A stretch of 64,000 nucleotides of DNA from Lysinibacillus xylanilyticus (GTDB lineage: Bacteria; Bacillota; Bacilli; Bacillales_A; Planococcaceae). Numbering within the stretch: the stretch's first letter is position 1; each line of letters begins with the position of its first letter. The stretch covers positions 947,312-1,011,311 of the forward strand of contig NZ_LFXJ01000010.1 in NCBI RefSeq assembly GCF_001183605.1, in the 5' to 3' direction. Position numbers and translations under genes: made by a program. This document shows positions 24,962-34,099 of the stretch, in pieces. A model generated the notes under the pieces. It had not been told where the DNA came from. It worked only from the letters and a program-made list of their open reading frames with translations, and ran no database searches.

Positions 24962-26293
24962 ATGCAATTAGCTATCAAAACTTCCCAAAAAATAATGCAA
25001 GTTTTATCACCACAATTAGTACAGCATTTAGAGATACTGCAATATTCAACAAATGAGTTAGAACAGTATATTTATGATAAGGCAACTGAAAATCCATTGT
25101 TAGTTGTCACGGATGCGACGGTAAAAATGCAATATGAGGAAATTATGCAATTAGCAAGCTATTCCGATAAGAGTTATTCCGCGCAAGCACCGCAAAATCA
25201 TTCATTTAACCCCATTGAGATGAAGTTTGCTGTAAAAGAAAGCTATGAGCAGTATTTATTGGAACAAGTACCTATGCATAAAAATCTATCTTCTGTAGAT
25301 TTAAAAATCTTAACGTTTTTAATTCAATCGTTAGATGAACGTCTATTTTTAGATGTTGATGTAGAAATTGTCGCAAATAAATGTAATACAAATGTTTTGC
25401 ATGTGGAGGCACTATTGGACTTACTTCAAACTTTCGAGCCAGTAGGAGTAGGGGCGCGTAATTATAAGGAGTATTTACTTATTCAGGTAGACAGTGATGC
25501 GCTTGCACCGAAATTAGCCTCTCGATTTATCGAAGCGGATTTAGAGCTAGTAGCAGCGCAGGCTATTAAACAATTAAGTAAAAAGTATAAGTCGTCTCTA
25601 AATGGCGTGAAGAAAACTGTCGACTATATAAAAAGTTTAAAACCAGTGACTACAGGAGATAAATTCGAAGCGATCCCATATGTCATTCCAGAAGTCGAAG
25701 TAGAAAGATTAGGAGAGGAATGGCTGATTAAATTAAATCGTGGATATTTACCAAACGTCACTATCGATAAACAATATGTTGAAATGCTAAAGAATGATCC
25801 AAACTGTAAAACATATTTTAACGACACAATGAAAGATGCACTTTTATTATTACAAGGAATCGAACAGCGTGATAAAACACTGTACGAATTAGCTAGATTG
25901 CTAGTGGAATTGCAAGAAGATTTTTTCTATAAAGGCATTGAGGCATTAAAGCCTATGCGGTTAAAAGATGTAGCGGACATTTTAAGTCTACATGTATCAA
26001 CGATTAGTCGAGCTGTTCGTGGAAAATATATCAAAACTGCCAATGGTGTATATGCTTTACAATCGTTATTTACAAAAGGAGTAATGAATATTTCTGGAAA
26101 AATGGATTCTATTACGTATATTAAAAAGCGGCTCAAACAGTTGATTGAGGCAGAGGATAAACAAAAGCCGTTAACTGATCAGCAGGTTACAAATACGTTA
26201 AGTGCTGAAGGTATCCAAATATCTAGACGGACAGTAGCGAAGTACAGAGAAGAGATGAATATTATGAGTTCATTTAATCGTGTATATGGATAG
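24962..26293 (+). CDS. rpoN: RNA polymerase sigma-54 factor
   Basis: 443 residues, also called SigL in Bacillus. The N-terminal glutamine-rich region I (Q-V-L-S-P-Q-L-V-Q-H-L-E-I-L-Q-Y-S near 15-31) contacts activators, the middle binds core polymerase, and the C-terminus holds the RpoN box S-R-R-T-V-A-K-Y-R-E-E-M that reads the -24 element. An upstream in-frame ATG at 24902 lacks a ribosome site; ggaggtg eight bases before 24962 sets the start. It directly precedes two sigma-54-type promoters and their activator gene. Confidence 0.95.
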   Translation: MQLAIKTSQKIMQVLSPQLVQHLEILQYSTNELEQYIYDKATENPLLVVTDATVKMQYEEIMQLASYSDKSYSAQAPQNHSFNPIEMKFAVKESYEQYLLEQVPMHKNLSSVDLKILTFLIQSLDERLFLDVDVEIVANKCNTNVLHVEALLDLLQTFEPVGVGARNYKEYLLIQVDSDALAPKLASRFIEADLELVAAQAIKQLSKKYKSSLNGVKKTVDYIKSLKPVTTGDKFEAIPYVIPEVEVERLGEEWLIKLNRGYLPNVTIDKQYVEMLKNDPNCKTYFNDTMKDALLLLQGIEQRDKTLYELARLLVELQEDFFYKGIEALKPMRLKDVADILSLHVSTISRAVRGKYIKTANGVYALQSLFTKGVMNISGKMDSITYIKKRLKQLIEAEDKQKPLTDQQVTNTLSAEGIQISRRTVAKYREEMNIMSSFNRVYG

Positions 26294-26319
26294 GATAGAT
26301 GATGTAAATAAACTGTTAA

Positions 26320-26337
26320 TGATGTATTTTTGCATCA
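26320..26337 (+). promoter_or_regulatory. Candidate upstream activator site 1 (imperfect palindrome)
   Basis: TGATGTATTTTTGCATCA; an identical 18-mer is at 30038-30055. Both lie upstream of sigma-54 promoters, this one 400 bases before the permease promoter. Confidence 0.55.
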
Positions 26338-26387
26338 AAATTTGAAAATTGCATATGAAAAGATTCATAGATTTTTGTAAAGGCTCT

Positions 26388-26657
26388 CACCATAACGTGA
26401 AGTTGATTTCCGTTCCGGCTGGGCGCTTTGTTGCTGTCGCTTCGCTTTCGCACAGAGCAAAGCTTCCTGGGGGCGTCCGATGAGCCGCTTCACTCGCGTT
26501 GCTCGCTCCAGGGTCTCGGGGCAACAGGATGTTGGTCACGAAGGCGTTATCACAGGACGTGATGGTTTTAGCCTTCGTTCCTCTATCGCTGATCCCCAAG
26601 GAGTCGCCAGCCTCCACTCCAATCAACTAAAATTACTACGTTTTATAAAATGTCATC
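26388..26657 (-). repeat. MITE-like repeat copy 4 (near full length)
   Basis: Inverted orientation with both ends (caccataacgtg...gttgatttcc; cactccaatcaac...aaaatgtcatc), one module, the ggggcgtccgatgagccgct block and the cgaaggcg/gccttcg hairpin. It lies between the palindrome at 26320 and the sigma-54 promoter at 26721. Confidence 0.9.
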
Positions 26658-26720
26658 AACAATTTTTGTTGAAAAATAACAACTTGATATTTTTTTGAAT
26701 TTTTAATAATTAAGTAAGTT

Positions 26721-26736
26721 TGGCATCGTAATTGCT
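26721..26736 (+). promoter_or_regulatory. Sigma-54 (-24/-12) promoter of the permease gene
   Basis: TGGCATCGTAATTGCT fits the sigma-54 consensus TGGCAC-N5-TTGCW with correct spacing between the GG and GC dinucleotides. Confidence 0.85.
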
Positions 26737-26810
26737 CATTAAACGGTAGACATTGATGTAGAGGAAAGGGGCTAGTAAATGTCTACATAAAACACAAAAG
26801 GGGTGGTTTA

Positions 26811-28226
26811 ATGGGGGCTTTGCAAAAATCACTGAAAACACGTCATATTACAATGATTTCCATTGGAGGGGTTATTGGAACAGGACTCTTCGTCGGGACA
26901 GGAAAAAATATTTTAAGTACCGGTCCGGCAGCGGTGATTTCATATGCAATTGCATGCTTACTCATAGTTCTGATCATGCAAATGGTTGGGGAAATGGCAT
27001 CTGGAGAAATAGTATTAGGAAAGAAATCTGGGGGTTCAGCAGAACTAGGTTCATTTGCTTCTTATGCAGGGAAGTATATCGGTCCATGGGCAGGTTTTAC
27101 AGTTGGCTGGCTTTATTGGGCAAGCTGGGTATTTATTGTAGGGTTAGAAGCAGCGCTCATAGGGGGAATGCTGCATAATTGGTTCCCGATGATACCAACG
27201 TGGCTAGGAAGCGTAGGCATAACATTATTGATGACAATTGTTAATATTTATTCAGTAAAATCATTTGGTGAATTCGAATATTGGCTGTCCTTCGTTAAAG
27301 TTACAGCAATTATTGTATTTTTAGTTGTTGGTATAGCTATGATTTTAGGAATTTGGCCAAATTATGAACCAAAGGGGTTAGGGATATTAACGGGATTCGG
27401 TGGATTTGCACCAAATGGTATTGTACCAATTTTAACGTCAATTGTCTTTGTTATATTCTCCATTTGTGGTGCTGAGGTTGCAGCCATCGCGGCAGCAGAG
27501 TCTGAAAATCCAGCTAAAAATATTGTCCGCGCCATTCGCAACGTTGTTTTTCGATTAGGGTTATTTTTTGTAGGTTCAGTAGCTATTATGGTTTTAATTA
27601 TCCCTTGGAATGATTCAAAAATGTTGTCAGCACCTTATGCAAATATTTTAACGATGGCAGGGCTTCCGATTGCTGCTCAACTTATTCAAATAGTCATTTT
27701 TATTTCACTAATCTCTGTGTTAAATTCTGCTCTTTATACAAGTTCACGTATGTTACTTGAAATGTCCCGTCAAGGTGATGCACCAAAAATATTCTCACAA
27801 ATTAAAAATCGCCGAGGTGTACCCGTACCAGCAGTTATTGGTAGTACAGTAGTAGCGTATATTTGTGCGATGTTATACTTCATTTCACCTGAAGTGATAT
27901 TCTACTTTTTAGGTAATTGCGTTGGAGGATTAATGATTGCAGTTTATATTTTCATTGCTATTTCGCAAATTCGTTTCCGGCGTTATTATGACAAAGTTTC
28001 AGATGAGCCATTATCGATTAGAATGTGGTTATTTCCATATTTGTCGTATGTCACAATTGGTATTTTAACAGTCGTTTATTTATGCCAAGCCCTCATCGAA
28101 TCTTTACGTTCACAATTCTATTTAAGTACATTTGTATTAATTGGCTCAGTTGTGTTGTTCATGATTATGCGAAAGCTATCGACAAGACCAGCGGAGCAAA
28201 TAGAGGAAAAGCTAGCGTCAGAATAG
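26811..28226 (+). CDS. Amino-acid permease, APC superfamily (GabP-like)
   Basis: 471 residues with about twelve transmembrane segments. The start T-R-H-I-T-M-I-S-I-G-G-V-I-G-T-G-L-F-V-G is the amino-acid/polyamine/organocation transporter signature, and the second part has S-E-N-P-A-K-N near 232. It imports a small amino acid; GABA, beta-alanine or a similar omega-amino acid fits the aminotransferase and dehydrogenase downstream, but the substrate is inferred. Transcription should depend on RpoN through the -24/-12 promoter 75 bases upstream. Confidence 0.9.
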   Translation: MGALQKSLKTRHITMISIGGVIGTGLFVGTGKNILSTGPAAVISYAIACLLIVLIMQMVGEMASGEIVLGKKSGGSAELGSFASYAGKYIGPWAGFTVGWLYWASWVFIVGLEAALIGGMLHNWFPMIPTWLGSVGITLLMTIVNIYSVKSFGEFEYWLSFVKVTAIIVFLVVGIAMILGIWPNYEPKGLGILTGFGGFAPNGIVPILTSIVFVIFSICGAEVAAIAAAESENPAKNIVRAIRNVVFRLGLFFVGSVAIMVLIIPWNDSKMLSAPYANILTMAGLPIAAQLIQIVIFISLISVLNSALYTSSRMLLEMSRQGDAPKIFSQIKNRRGVPVPAVIGSTVVAYICAMLYFISPEVIFYFLGNCVGGLMIAVYIFIAISQIRFRRYYDKVSDEPLSIRMWLFPYLSYVTIGILTVVYLCQALIESLRSQFYLSTFVLIGSVVLFMIMRKLSTRPAEQIEEKLASE

Positions 28227-28390
28227 AATAATACTGAATACAAAAAAATTCGCAATATTTCTGCGAGATATCAAGCCATGAAAGAACTTAAAGGATACTT
28301 TAAACCTTTTTAGGCTTCCAGATGCCCCGTAGAAAGAGCGGATTTTTTTGTATGAAAAAGTTCTTTAAAGTTCAAGAGGGAGTGATCTAG

Positions 28391-30037
28391 ATGTCGATAA
28401 CTCAACTACATAAAGATGAGCATTTTTTTATTGTAAAAAATGATGAGGTAATGATTAAAAGTGATATCCAAATAGAGCTTCTTGAAAAAATAATTAAAAA
28501 TTATAGTAAAGGAATAGAAACTTTTGAGGTAGAAGGCTATTTTATTCATGTATTAGATACTTCGCAGGGTAACTTATTTTATGTCAAACCAATTATGCAA
28601 TATAGCTATATAGACTTTATGAACCCATTATCAATTAAAGTGTTAAACTCCATATCCGATGGTGTTACAGTATGTGATTGCGATGGCAAAATTTTATTTC
28701 AAAATGATATTGATATTGAAATTGTTGGAATTGATTTAATGGGGAAATATGCAAAAGACGCAATCGCTGAAGGAATAATGAGTGATTCTATTTCGATGAA
28801 AGTAATTGATTCAAAAGAAAAAGTAACTATTTTACAAACGTTCATTAATGGCAAATGCTTTTTAGTTTCAGGTAAGCCAATATTTGATGAATACGGTGAA
28901 TTACAATATGTAGTTGCTATTACTCGTGATATGACACAATTAAAACTGTTAGAGAAAGAAGTAAAAAAATTAGAAGTTCAAAACGAGAATTTTAAAAATA
29001 GACTACATGCCATACATAATAAAGAAAACACAAAAAGTAGTTTAATAGCTGTATCTTCAGCAATGATGCAGGTTGTAGAGCGTGTTATGAGAGTTGCAGT
29101 GGTAGATTCAACTGTATTAATCGGTGGTGAATCGGGCGTAGGTAAAGAGGAAATTACAAAGCTTATTCATGCAAATAGCCGACGTCACAATAAGCGAATT
29201 TTAACGATTAACTGTAGTGCAATCCCTGAGAATTTATTGGAATCTGAACTTTTCGGCTATGAGGCAGGAGCCTTTACTGGAGCGTCAAGAGGTGGTAAGG
29301 CTGGGTTATTTGAAATTGCGTCAGGAGGTACAGTGTTTTTAGATGAAATTGGGGAGATGCCCTTACTACTACAGGCGAAATTATTGCGTGTTCTCCAAGA
29401 ATCAGAGGTTCAGCGTCTAGGTAGTGGAAAACCTATCCCTATCGATGTTCGAATAATCGCTGCGACAAACAGAAATTTAGCAGAGATGGTGAGGCAAGGT
29501 AATTTCCGTGAGGATTTATATTATCGGTTAAATATTATTCCGATTGAAATTCCTCCTTTAAGACATCGTCGCCAAGATATCATCCCACTAATCAATCACT
29601 TTTTAGCTGTTGTTGAAGAAAAATATAGTATCCATCGGACAATTGAGTCATCTGCAATGAAAATATTAGAATCATATGATTGGCCAGGCAATGTCCGTCA
29701 ACTTAAAAATATGGTGGAGCGTATTTGCTTACTAGCAACGCAGCCAGAAATAACAGCATATATTGTGCAACAAGAGTTAGATAGTAACCCAATTATTACA
29801 CGTGATCTAGAAGATCCTGTAGAAATACAAAGAATCCAGGAACCAGTTGTAGCCCCAAAGTTTAGTGGAACTTTAAAGGAGAGAGTGGCCTCGTTCGAAA
29901 AGCAAATTATTAAAGAAACTTTATCTAAATATCCAAGTATTAGGCAGGCTGCCAAATCACTTGGTTGTGATCAGTCGACATTAGTACGTAAAATACAAAA
30001 GTTCCAATTAACGAAGCAAATTTCATATAAGGACTAG
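28391..30037 (+). CDS. Sigma-54-dependent transcriptional activator (PAS-AAA-HTH)
   Basis: 548 residues. A PAS domain covers ~80-190, followed by a coiled-coil linker. The AAA+ domain at ~215-445 has Walker A G-E-S-G-V-G-K-E near 244, the sigma-54-contacting G-A-F-T-G-A near 295, and Walker B V-F-L-D-E-I-G near 316. A Fis-type helix-turn-helix lies at ~515-545 (R-Q-A-A-K-S-L-G-C-D-Q-S-T-L-V-R-K). It should bind upstream sites and open sigma-54 promoters on both sides of its gene when the PAS domain senses its signal. In Bacillus thuringiensis a comparable activator drives the gab genes. Confidence 0.93.
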   Translation: MSITQLHKDEHFFIVKNDEVMIKSDIQIELLEKIIKNYSKGIETFEVEGYFIHVLDTSQGNLFYVKPIMQYSYIDFMNPLSIKVLNSISDGVTVCDCDGKILFQNDIDIEIVGIDLMGKYAKDAIAEGIMSDSISMKVIDSKEKVTILQTFINGKCFLVSGKPIFDEYGELQYVVAITRDMTQLKLLEKEVKKLEVQNENFKNRLHAIHNKENTKSSLIAVSSAMMQVVERVMRVAVVDSTVLIGGESGVGKEEITKLIHANSRRHNKRILTINCSAIPENLLESELFGYEAGAFTGASRGGKAGLFEIASGGTVFLDEIGEMPLLLQAKLLRVLQESEVQRLGSGKPIPIDVRIIAATNRNLAEMVRQGNFREDLYYRLNIIPIEIPPLRHRRQDIIPLINHFLAVVEEKYSIHRTIESSAMKILESYDWPGNVRQLKNMVERICLLATQPEITAYIVQQELDSNPIITRDLEDPVEIQRIQEPVVAPKFSGTLKERVASFEKQIIKETLSKYPSIRQAAKSLGCDQSTLVRKIQKFQLTKQISYKD

Positions 30038-30055
30038 TGATGTATTTTTGCATCA
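30038..30055 (+). promoter_or_regulatory. Candidate upstream activator site 2
   Basis: TGATGTATTTTTGCATCA, identical to 26320-26337; begins directly at the end of the activator gene and lies 351 bases before the aminotransferase promoter. Confidence 0.55.
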
Positions 30056-30118
30056 AAACTTTATTTATGCAAAATAAGTTGTAATATCGCAATACTTACT
30101 AATTAACACAAAGAAAAT

Positions 30119-30133
30119 GATGAAATGCATCAT
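30119..30133 (+). promoter_or_regulatory. Candidate upstream activator site 3
   Basis: TGATGAAATGCATCA keeps both arms (TGATG and TGCATCA) of sites 1 and 2 with a three-base shorter centre. Confidence 0.4.
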
Positions 30134-30248
30134 TATTATTGTTAATTGATTTTGAAGAAAAGGGGCATTTTCAAACAAGAAAGTGTCTCTTTTTCTTTTT
30201 GTAGCAGTTTTGTGAAGCAACAATTATGCTTTGAAAAGTTATGGATGA

Positions 30249-30345
30249 AAATTGTTAAACGTAGGCCCTAAATATGAGTTGAGTGGAGATCGGACGCTCC
30301 CAGGAAAGTGCCCAGCCGGAACGGAAATCAACTACACGTTATGAA
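30249..30345 (+). repeat. MITE-like repeat copy 5 (internally deleted)
   Basis: Forward orientation; keeps the left flank (ttgttaaacg), a diverged left end (gttgagtggag), the cggacgctcccaggaa block and the right end (gcccagccggaacggaaatc) with cacgttatg flank. It lies between sites 2/3 and the sigma-54 promoter at 30389. Confidence 0.82.
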
Positions 30346-30388
30346 AATGTAGCAATATTTTTTCGTTAAAATAATTTTTTTCATCAGT

Positions 30389-30404
30389 TGGCATGAGAAT
30401 TGCT
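30389..30404 (+). promoter_or_regulatory. Sigma-54 (-24/-12) promoter of the aminotransferase operon
   Basis: TGGCATGAGAATTGCT matches the consensus with correct GG-GC spacing and shares its TGGCAT start and TTGCT end with the promoter at 26721. Confidence 0.87.
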
Positions 30405-30450
30405 ACTAAAAGAATGTATGAAATTTATAAACGAAAAGAGGTTGGCATTT

Positions 30451-31779
30451 ATGACAATTCAACTAAAAGAGGAGCTAAAAACGTTAGATCAAAAACATTT
30501 TCTACACCCGACAACGTCAATTGAACAACAGCAAACACAAGGTCCAGCAGCCATTTTTACAGAGGGCAATGGCATTTATTTAAAAGATATAGAAGGAAAT
30601 ATCTACATTGATGGGATGTCTTCTTTATGGAATGTAAATATAGGGCATGGTCGTAAAGAAATTGCTGAAGTAGCGAAGGAGCAAATATCTACATTAGCAT
30701 TTAGTTCCTGCTTTACATCGTTTAGCAATGAACCAGCTATTCGTTTAGCGACGAAAATTGCATCTTTAACTCCGGGAGACTTAAATACTGTATTTTTCAC
30801 TTCAGGAGGCTCAGAGTCGAACGATACAGCGATTAAATTAGCACGACATTACTGGTTACTAAAAGGACAGCCAGAGCGCCAAAAGATCATTTCACGTACC
30901 CATTCATACCATGGTGTAGCTATGGGTGCTACAAGTGCGACAGGCTTACAAGCGTTTCGTGACTTTACTAATTCACACGCTCCTGATTTCCACTATGTAT
31001 ACAGCGAATCCGTACGGAATTTACGTGAAACTATTGAAGCGTTAGGCCCTGAGACTGTAGCTGCATTTATTTCTGAGCCTGTGCAAGGTGCAGGTGGGGT
31101 TAATATTCCACAAAAAGATTACTTTAAAGAAGTACGAAAAATTTGTGATGAGTACGGTATTTTATTCATTGCAGATGAAGTCATTACCGGGTTTGGTCGT
31201 ACAGGTAAAATTTTTGGTATGGAACATTATGGCGTAGTGCCAGATATGATGTCATTCGCTAAAGGAGTATCGAGTGGCTATGTTCAGCTTGGTGGTGTGG
31301 CGATATCCGAAAAGCTTCATCAAGATTATTGCGAACTTTCTAAAGGAACATTAATGCACGGATATACTTACAGCGGTCATGCGCTCGCATGTCAGGTTGG
31401 GTTGAAGAATATTGAAATCCTTGAGCGTGAAAATCTCGTTGAAAATGCTGCTAAGATGGGGGATGCCATGTTAGAAGGCTTCCGAGCACTGCAAGAAAAA
31501 TATAGCTTTATCGGACGCGTACGTACTATAGGATTACTTGGAGCCATTGAATTAGTAAAGAGCCGTGAGACGGGTGAATTGTTTGAGTCTCCTCTTAGTC
31601 CAATTTTTGTACAAGAAACGATGAAACGAGGATTGATTTTACGAACAGTTACGTATGATCAAGATACAGTTGTTTTTTCTCCGCCTCTCATTCTATCAAA
31701 AGTAGAGCTAGATGAAATGTTACGTATTTTAGACGAGACATTTGAGCATATACGTAAAACAATTGTTGAAAAAGAGTAA
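30451..31779 (+). CDS. Class III aminotransferase (omega-amino acid type)
   Basis: 442 residues. S-G-G-S-E-S-N-D-T-A-I-K-L-A near 113 and I-A-D-E-V-I-T-G-F-G-R-T-G near 240 (PLP ring aspartate) are class III hallmarks, with the Schiff-base lysine in S-F-A-K-G near 273. It transfers the terminal amino group of a substrate such as GABA, beta-alanine or a diamine to pyruvate or 2-oxoglutarate, producing a semialdehyde. The frame continues upstream over the promoter, so the ATG at 30451 behind gaggt is the start. First gene of a sigma-54-controlled pair with the aldehyde dehydrogenase. Confidence 0.92.
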   Translation: MTIQLKEELKTLDQKHFLHPTTSIEQQQTQGPAAIFTEGNGIYLKDIEGNIYIDGMSSLWNVNIGHGRKEIAEVAKEQISTLAFSSCFTSFSNEPAIRLATKIASLTPGDLNTVFFTSGGSESNDTAIKLARHYWLLKGQPERQKIISRTHSYHGVAMGATSATGLQAFRDFTNSHAPDFHYVYSESVRNLRETIEALGPETVAAFISEPVQGAGGVNIPQKDYFKEVRKICDEYGILFIADEVITGFGRTGKIFGMEHYGVVPDMMSFAKGVSSGYVQLGGVAISEKLHQDYCELSKGTLMHGYTYSGHALACQVGLKNIEILERENLVENAAKMGDAMLEGFRALQEKYSFIGRVRTIGLLGAIELVKSRETGELFESPLSPIFVQETMKRGLILRTVTYDQDTVVFSPPLILSKVELDEMLRILDETFEHIRKTIVEKE

Positions 31780-31816
31780 GGTCAACGCAAACGATTATTA
31801 ATGAAGGAGGGGTTAT

Positions 31817-33208
31817 ATGACAACAATCGTTAGAGAAATACGAGAACAATTTAATCCAGCAAAGCCATCTCAATGTATTGGTCAAGTTGAGCTTTTAACA
31901 ATAGATGAAACGAAAGACGTTATCGTTGCAGCTCAGGAAGCATTTGAAGGGTGGAAAAATACATCATCTGTTGCGCGTGGAGAAATATTACGCGTGACAG
32001 CAGATTTGCTTGAGAAAAATATTGATAAAGTAGCTGAGATAGCTTCGAGTGAAATGGGTAAAACGAAAAATGAAATGCTTGGTGAAGTTAAACGTGGCGC
32101 TTCCATTTTACGTTATTTTGCACAAGAAGGGATGCGGGCAACAGGTGAAGTGTTACCTTCTGCCAATGAAGCGAAAGTATTGTACACAATGAGAGTGCCA
32201 CTTGGTGTCGTTGCTGTCATAACTCCTTGGAATTTCCCTGTCGCTATTCCTCTATGGAAAATTGCGCCTGCATTAGTGTATGGCAATACTGTTGTCTGGA
32301 AGCCGTCTATTGAAACAGCTATAACGGGAAAATTAATAGGGGGATTATTTCAACAGGCAGGCTTACCAGAAAACGTGTTAAATGTTGTGCAAGGTCGTGG
32401 TTCAAAGGTGGGTCAGGTTTTATTGGAGGCACCTGAAGTAAAGGCGATTACATTTACAGGTTCAAATAATGTAGGACAAAGCATTTTAGATACTGCTGGA
32501 TCAACTAATAAAAAAATTCAGCTCGAACTTGGAGGCAAAAATGCAGCTATCATTTTAGCCGATGCCAATATCAATCAAGCAGCAAAATTAACAATTGAAG
32601 GTGCTATGAAGCAGACAGGACAGCGTTGTACAGCAACTAGTCGAGTTTACATCGAGGAAGCGGTTTATGAAAAGGTATTAGAGCAGTTAATTGCAGAAGC
32701 TAAAAAAATTGAAGTTGGTATCACGATGGGACCTGTTTCCTCCAAGGGACAGTATGATTCTATTTTAGCTGCTATTGAAAACGCAAAACTAGATGGAGCT
32801 GAACTTATGTTTGGTGGTGGTGCAACTCAAGGGATGCAAGAGGGATATTATATCGATCCAACCATTTTTACGAATGTAACACATGACATGGCGATTGCAC
32901 GTGAAGAGATTTTTGGACCAGTTTTAGCCGTCATAAAGGTAAAGGATTATGAAGAAGCGGTCCGATTATCGAATGACTCTGAGTTTGGATTGAGTGCTTC
33001 TATTTATACAAATAACATTCCGAAAGCATTTGATTTTATTAACCGTAGTGAAGTTGGACTTGTACAGGTTAACGATGAAACGGGTGGAGCGGAGCCTCAA
33101 GCACCGTTTGGAGGAATGAAAAACTCAAGTACCGGTGCCCGTGAGCAGGGGCAGGCAGCAAAAGAGTTTTTTACAACATTCAAGACGATTACGATTGGCA
33201 CTAAATAG
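31817..33208 (+). CDS. NAD(P)-dependent aldehyde dehydrogenase (semialdehyde type)
   Basis: 463 residues, full length. I-T-P-W-N-F-P-V near 134 binds the cofactor; L-E-L-G-G-K-N-A near 235 carries the general-base glutamate; and G-Q-R-C-T-A near 270 holds the catalytic cysteine. It oxidises an aldehyde to the acid, most likely the semialdehyde made by the aminotransferase 37 bases upstream. A strong aaggaggg ribosome site precedes the ATG. GabD-like enzymes are the nearest named relatives, but the substrate is not determined. Confidence 0.92.
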   Translation: MTTIVREIREQFNPAKPSQCIGQVELLTIDETKDVIVAAQEAFEGWKNTSSVARGEILRVTADLLEKNIDKVAEIASSEMGKTKNEMLGEVKRGASILRYFAQEGMRATGEVLPSANEAKVLYTMRVPLGVVAVITPWNFPVAIPLWKIAPALVYGNTVVWKPSIETAITGKLIGGLFQQAGLPENVLNVVQGRGSKVGQVLLEAPEVKAITFTGSNNVGQSILDTAGSTNKKIQLELGGKNAAIILADANINQAAKLTIEGAMKQTGQRCTATSRVYIEEAVYEKVLEQLIAEAKKIEVGITMGPVSSKGQYDSILAAIENAKLDGAELMFGGGATQGMQEGYYIDPTIFTNVTHDMAIAREEIFGPVLAVIKVKDYEEAVRLSNDSEFGLSASIYTNNIPKAFDFINRSEVGLVQVNDETGGAEPQAPFGGMKNSSTGAREQGQAAKEFFTTFKTITIGTK

Positions 33209-33448
33209 CGATTCCTACTTTAAAACTGAAGACATTGATTATTACGTTTTCTGGGATAGATAGTTTCTTATCAAACTATGTAGAATCCCTCAAGAGTAGG
33301 GGAGATGAAATAGCCAGAACCTAAACCCTCTTGGGGAAACAACTTGAAGAGTATGCTAACTACTGCCAAACCAAATATAATCAGCAAGCATATCTTATAT
33401 AGTGTAAATCTAAGCTTTCGGCATGAATAACGAATAAGGGTTGATTTA
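33209..33448 (+). other. Non-coding stretch without a recognised feature
   Basis: No convincing open frame, promoter or repeat is seen. One plus-strand frame (about 33330-33410) reads L-G-K-Q-L-E-E-Y-A-N-Y-C-Q-T-K-Y and is interrupted by stops, which might be a remnant of a lost gene; this is not established. Confidence 0.3.
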
Positions 33449-33484
33449 TAACATCTTTAGTGTAAAATTACACTAAAGATGTTA
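33449..33484 (+). terminator. Terminator downstream of the aldehyde dehydrogenase
   Basis: Perfect 17-bp stem (taacatctttagtgtaa / ttacactaaagatgtta) with a two-base core loop, followed by tttt. Confidence 0.85.
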
Positions 33485-33566
33485 TTTTAGTTGTGAGAAC
33501 AAATTTTTAAGGACATCGATAAAACAGTATTACTTGATCGAGTTATGCTTTTTGGGAGGGAATGAA

Positions 33567-34016
33567 ATGATATTTTTACGTTCTTTGCATGTCAAAATTA
33601 TGATGGCATGTATTGTTGCGTTAATAGTAGCGGTAATTGGTATCAATCTATTTGATCTTTATCAACTGGGGATACTTGGTATACTTGCTATTATAGTATT
33701 TCCAATTACGGTGATTTTTGCTGGAAGACGCTTTGCTCCAGCGCCATTTAATAATTTCACTACGTGGATTGTTATCATTATGATTGGTATTTGCATCTTA
33801 CATTGGATAGGTCAAGATGATAATGGACTATTGATGACGCTTTTCACATTAGACTATGTATTTATGTGGCTGCTCTATCATGACACAGTACGAGAGTATA
33901 TGGTTTCTAATGATTTTACGTTCTTTAGCTATATCGTTCGCATTGTGCTTGGGTTTTTATACGGTGTTTTGTTGGATGTATTCTTCTATTTCTTAAAAAA
34001 GATAATGAAACGATAA
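33567..34016 (+). CDS. Hypothetical membrane protein
   Basis: 149 residues with about four hydrophobic segments (roughly 13-30, 32-48, 62-78 and 82-100) and a further one at the C-terminus, ending in a basic tail. I do not recognise a family. The start is the ATG at 33567 behind gggaggg; the frame to 33534 has no ribosome site. It stands alone between two terminators. Confidence 0.7.
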   Translation: MIFLRSLHVKIMMACIVALIVAVIGINLFDLYQLGILGILAIIVFPITVIFAGRRFAPAPFNNFTTWIVIIMIGICILHWIGQDDNGLLMTLFTLDYVFMWLLYHDTVREYMVSNDFTFFSYIVRIVLGFLYGVLLDVFFYFLKKIMKR

Positions 34017-34033
34017 GTTTACTTAAACAGCAG

Positions 34034-34056
34034 AAGACTGCCTTTATAGCAGTCTT
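34034..34056 (+). terminator. Hairpin after the membrane protein gene
   Basis: 8-bp stem aagactgc / gcagtctt; only a short T-run follows. Confidence 0.5.
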
Positions 34057-34099
34057 GTAAACCCGACACATTAGTAGGTGCATTTGGAGAAGCAAAGTA

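Noticed and set aside
33240..33420. Insertion-sequence remnant
   Set aside because: A short interrupted frame is present, but no inverted ends, target duplication or recognisable transposase motif could be found.
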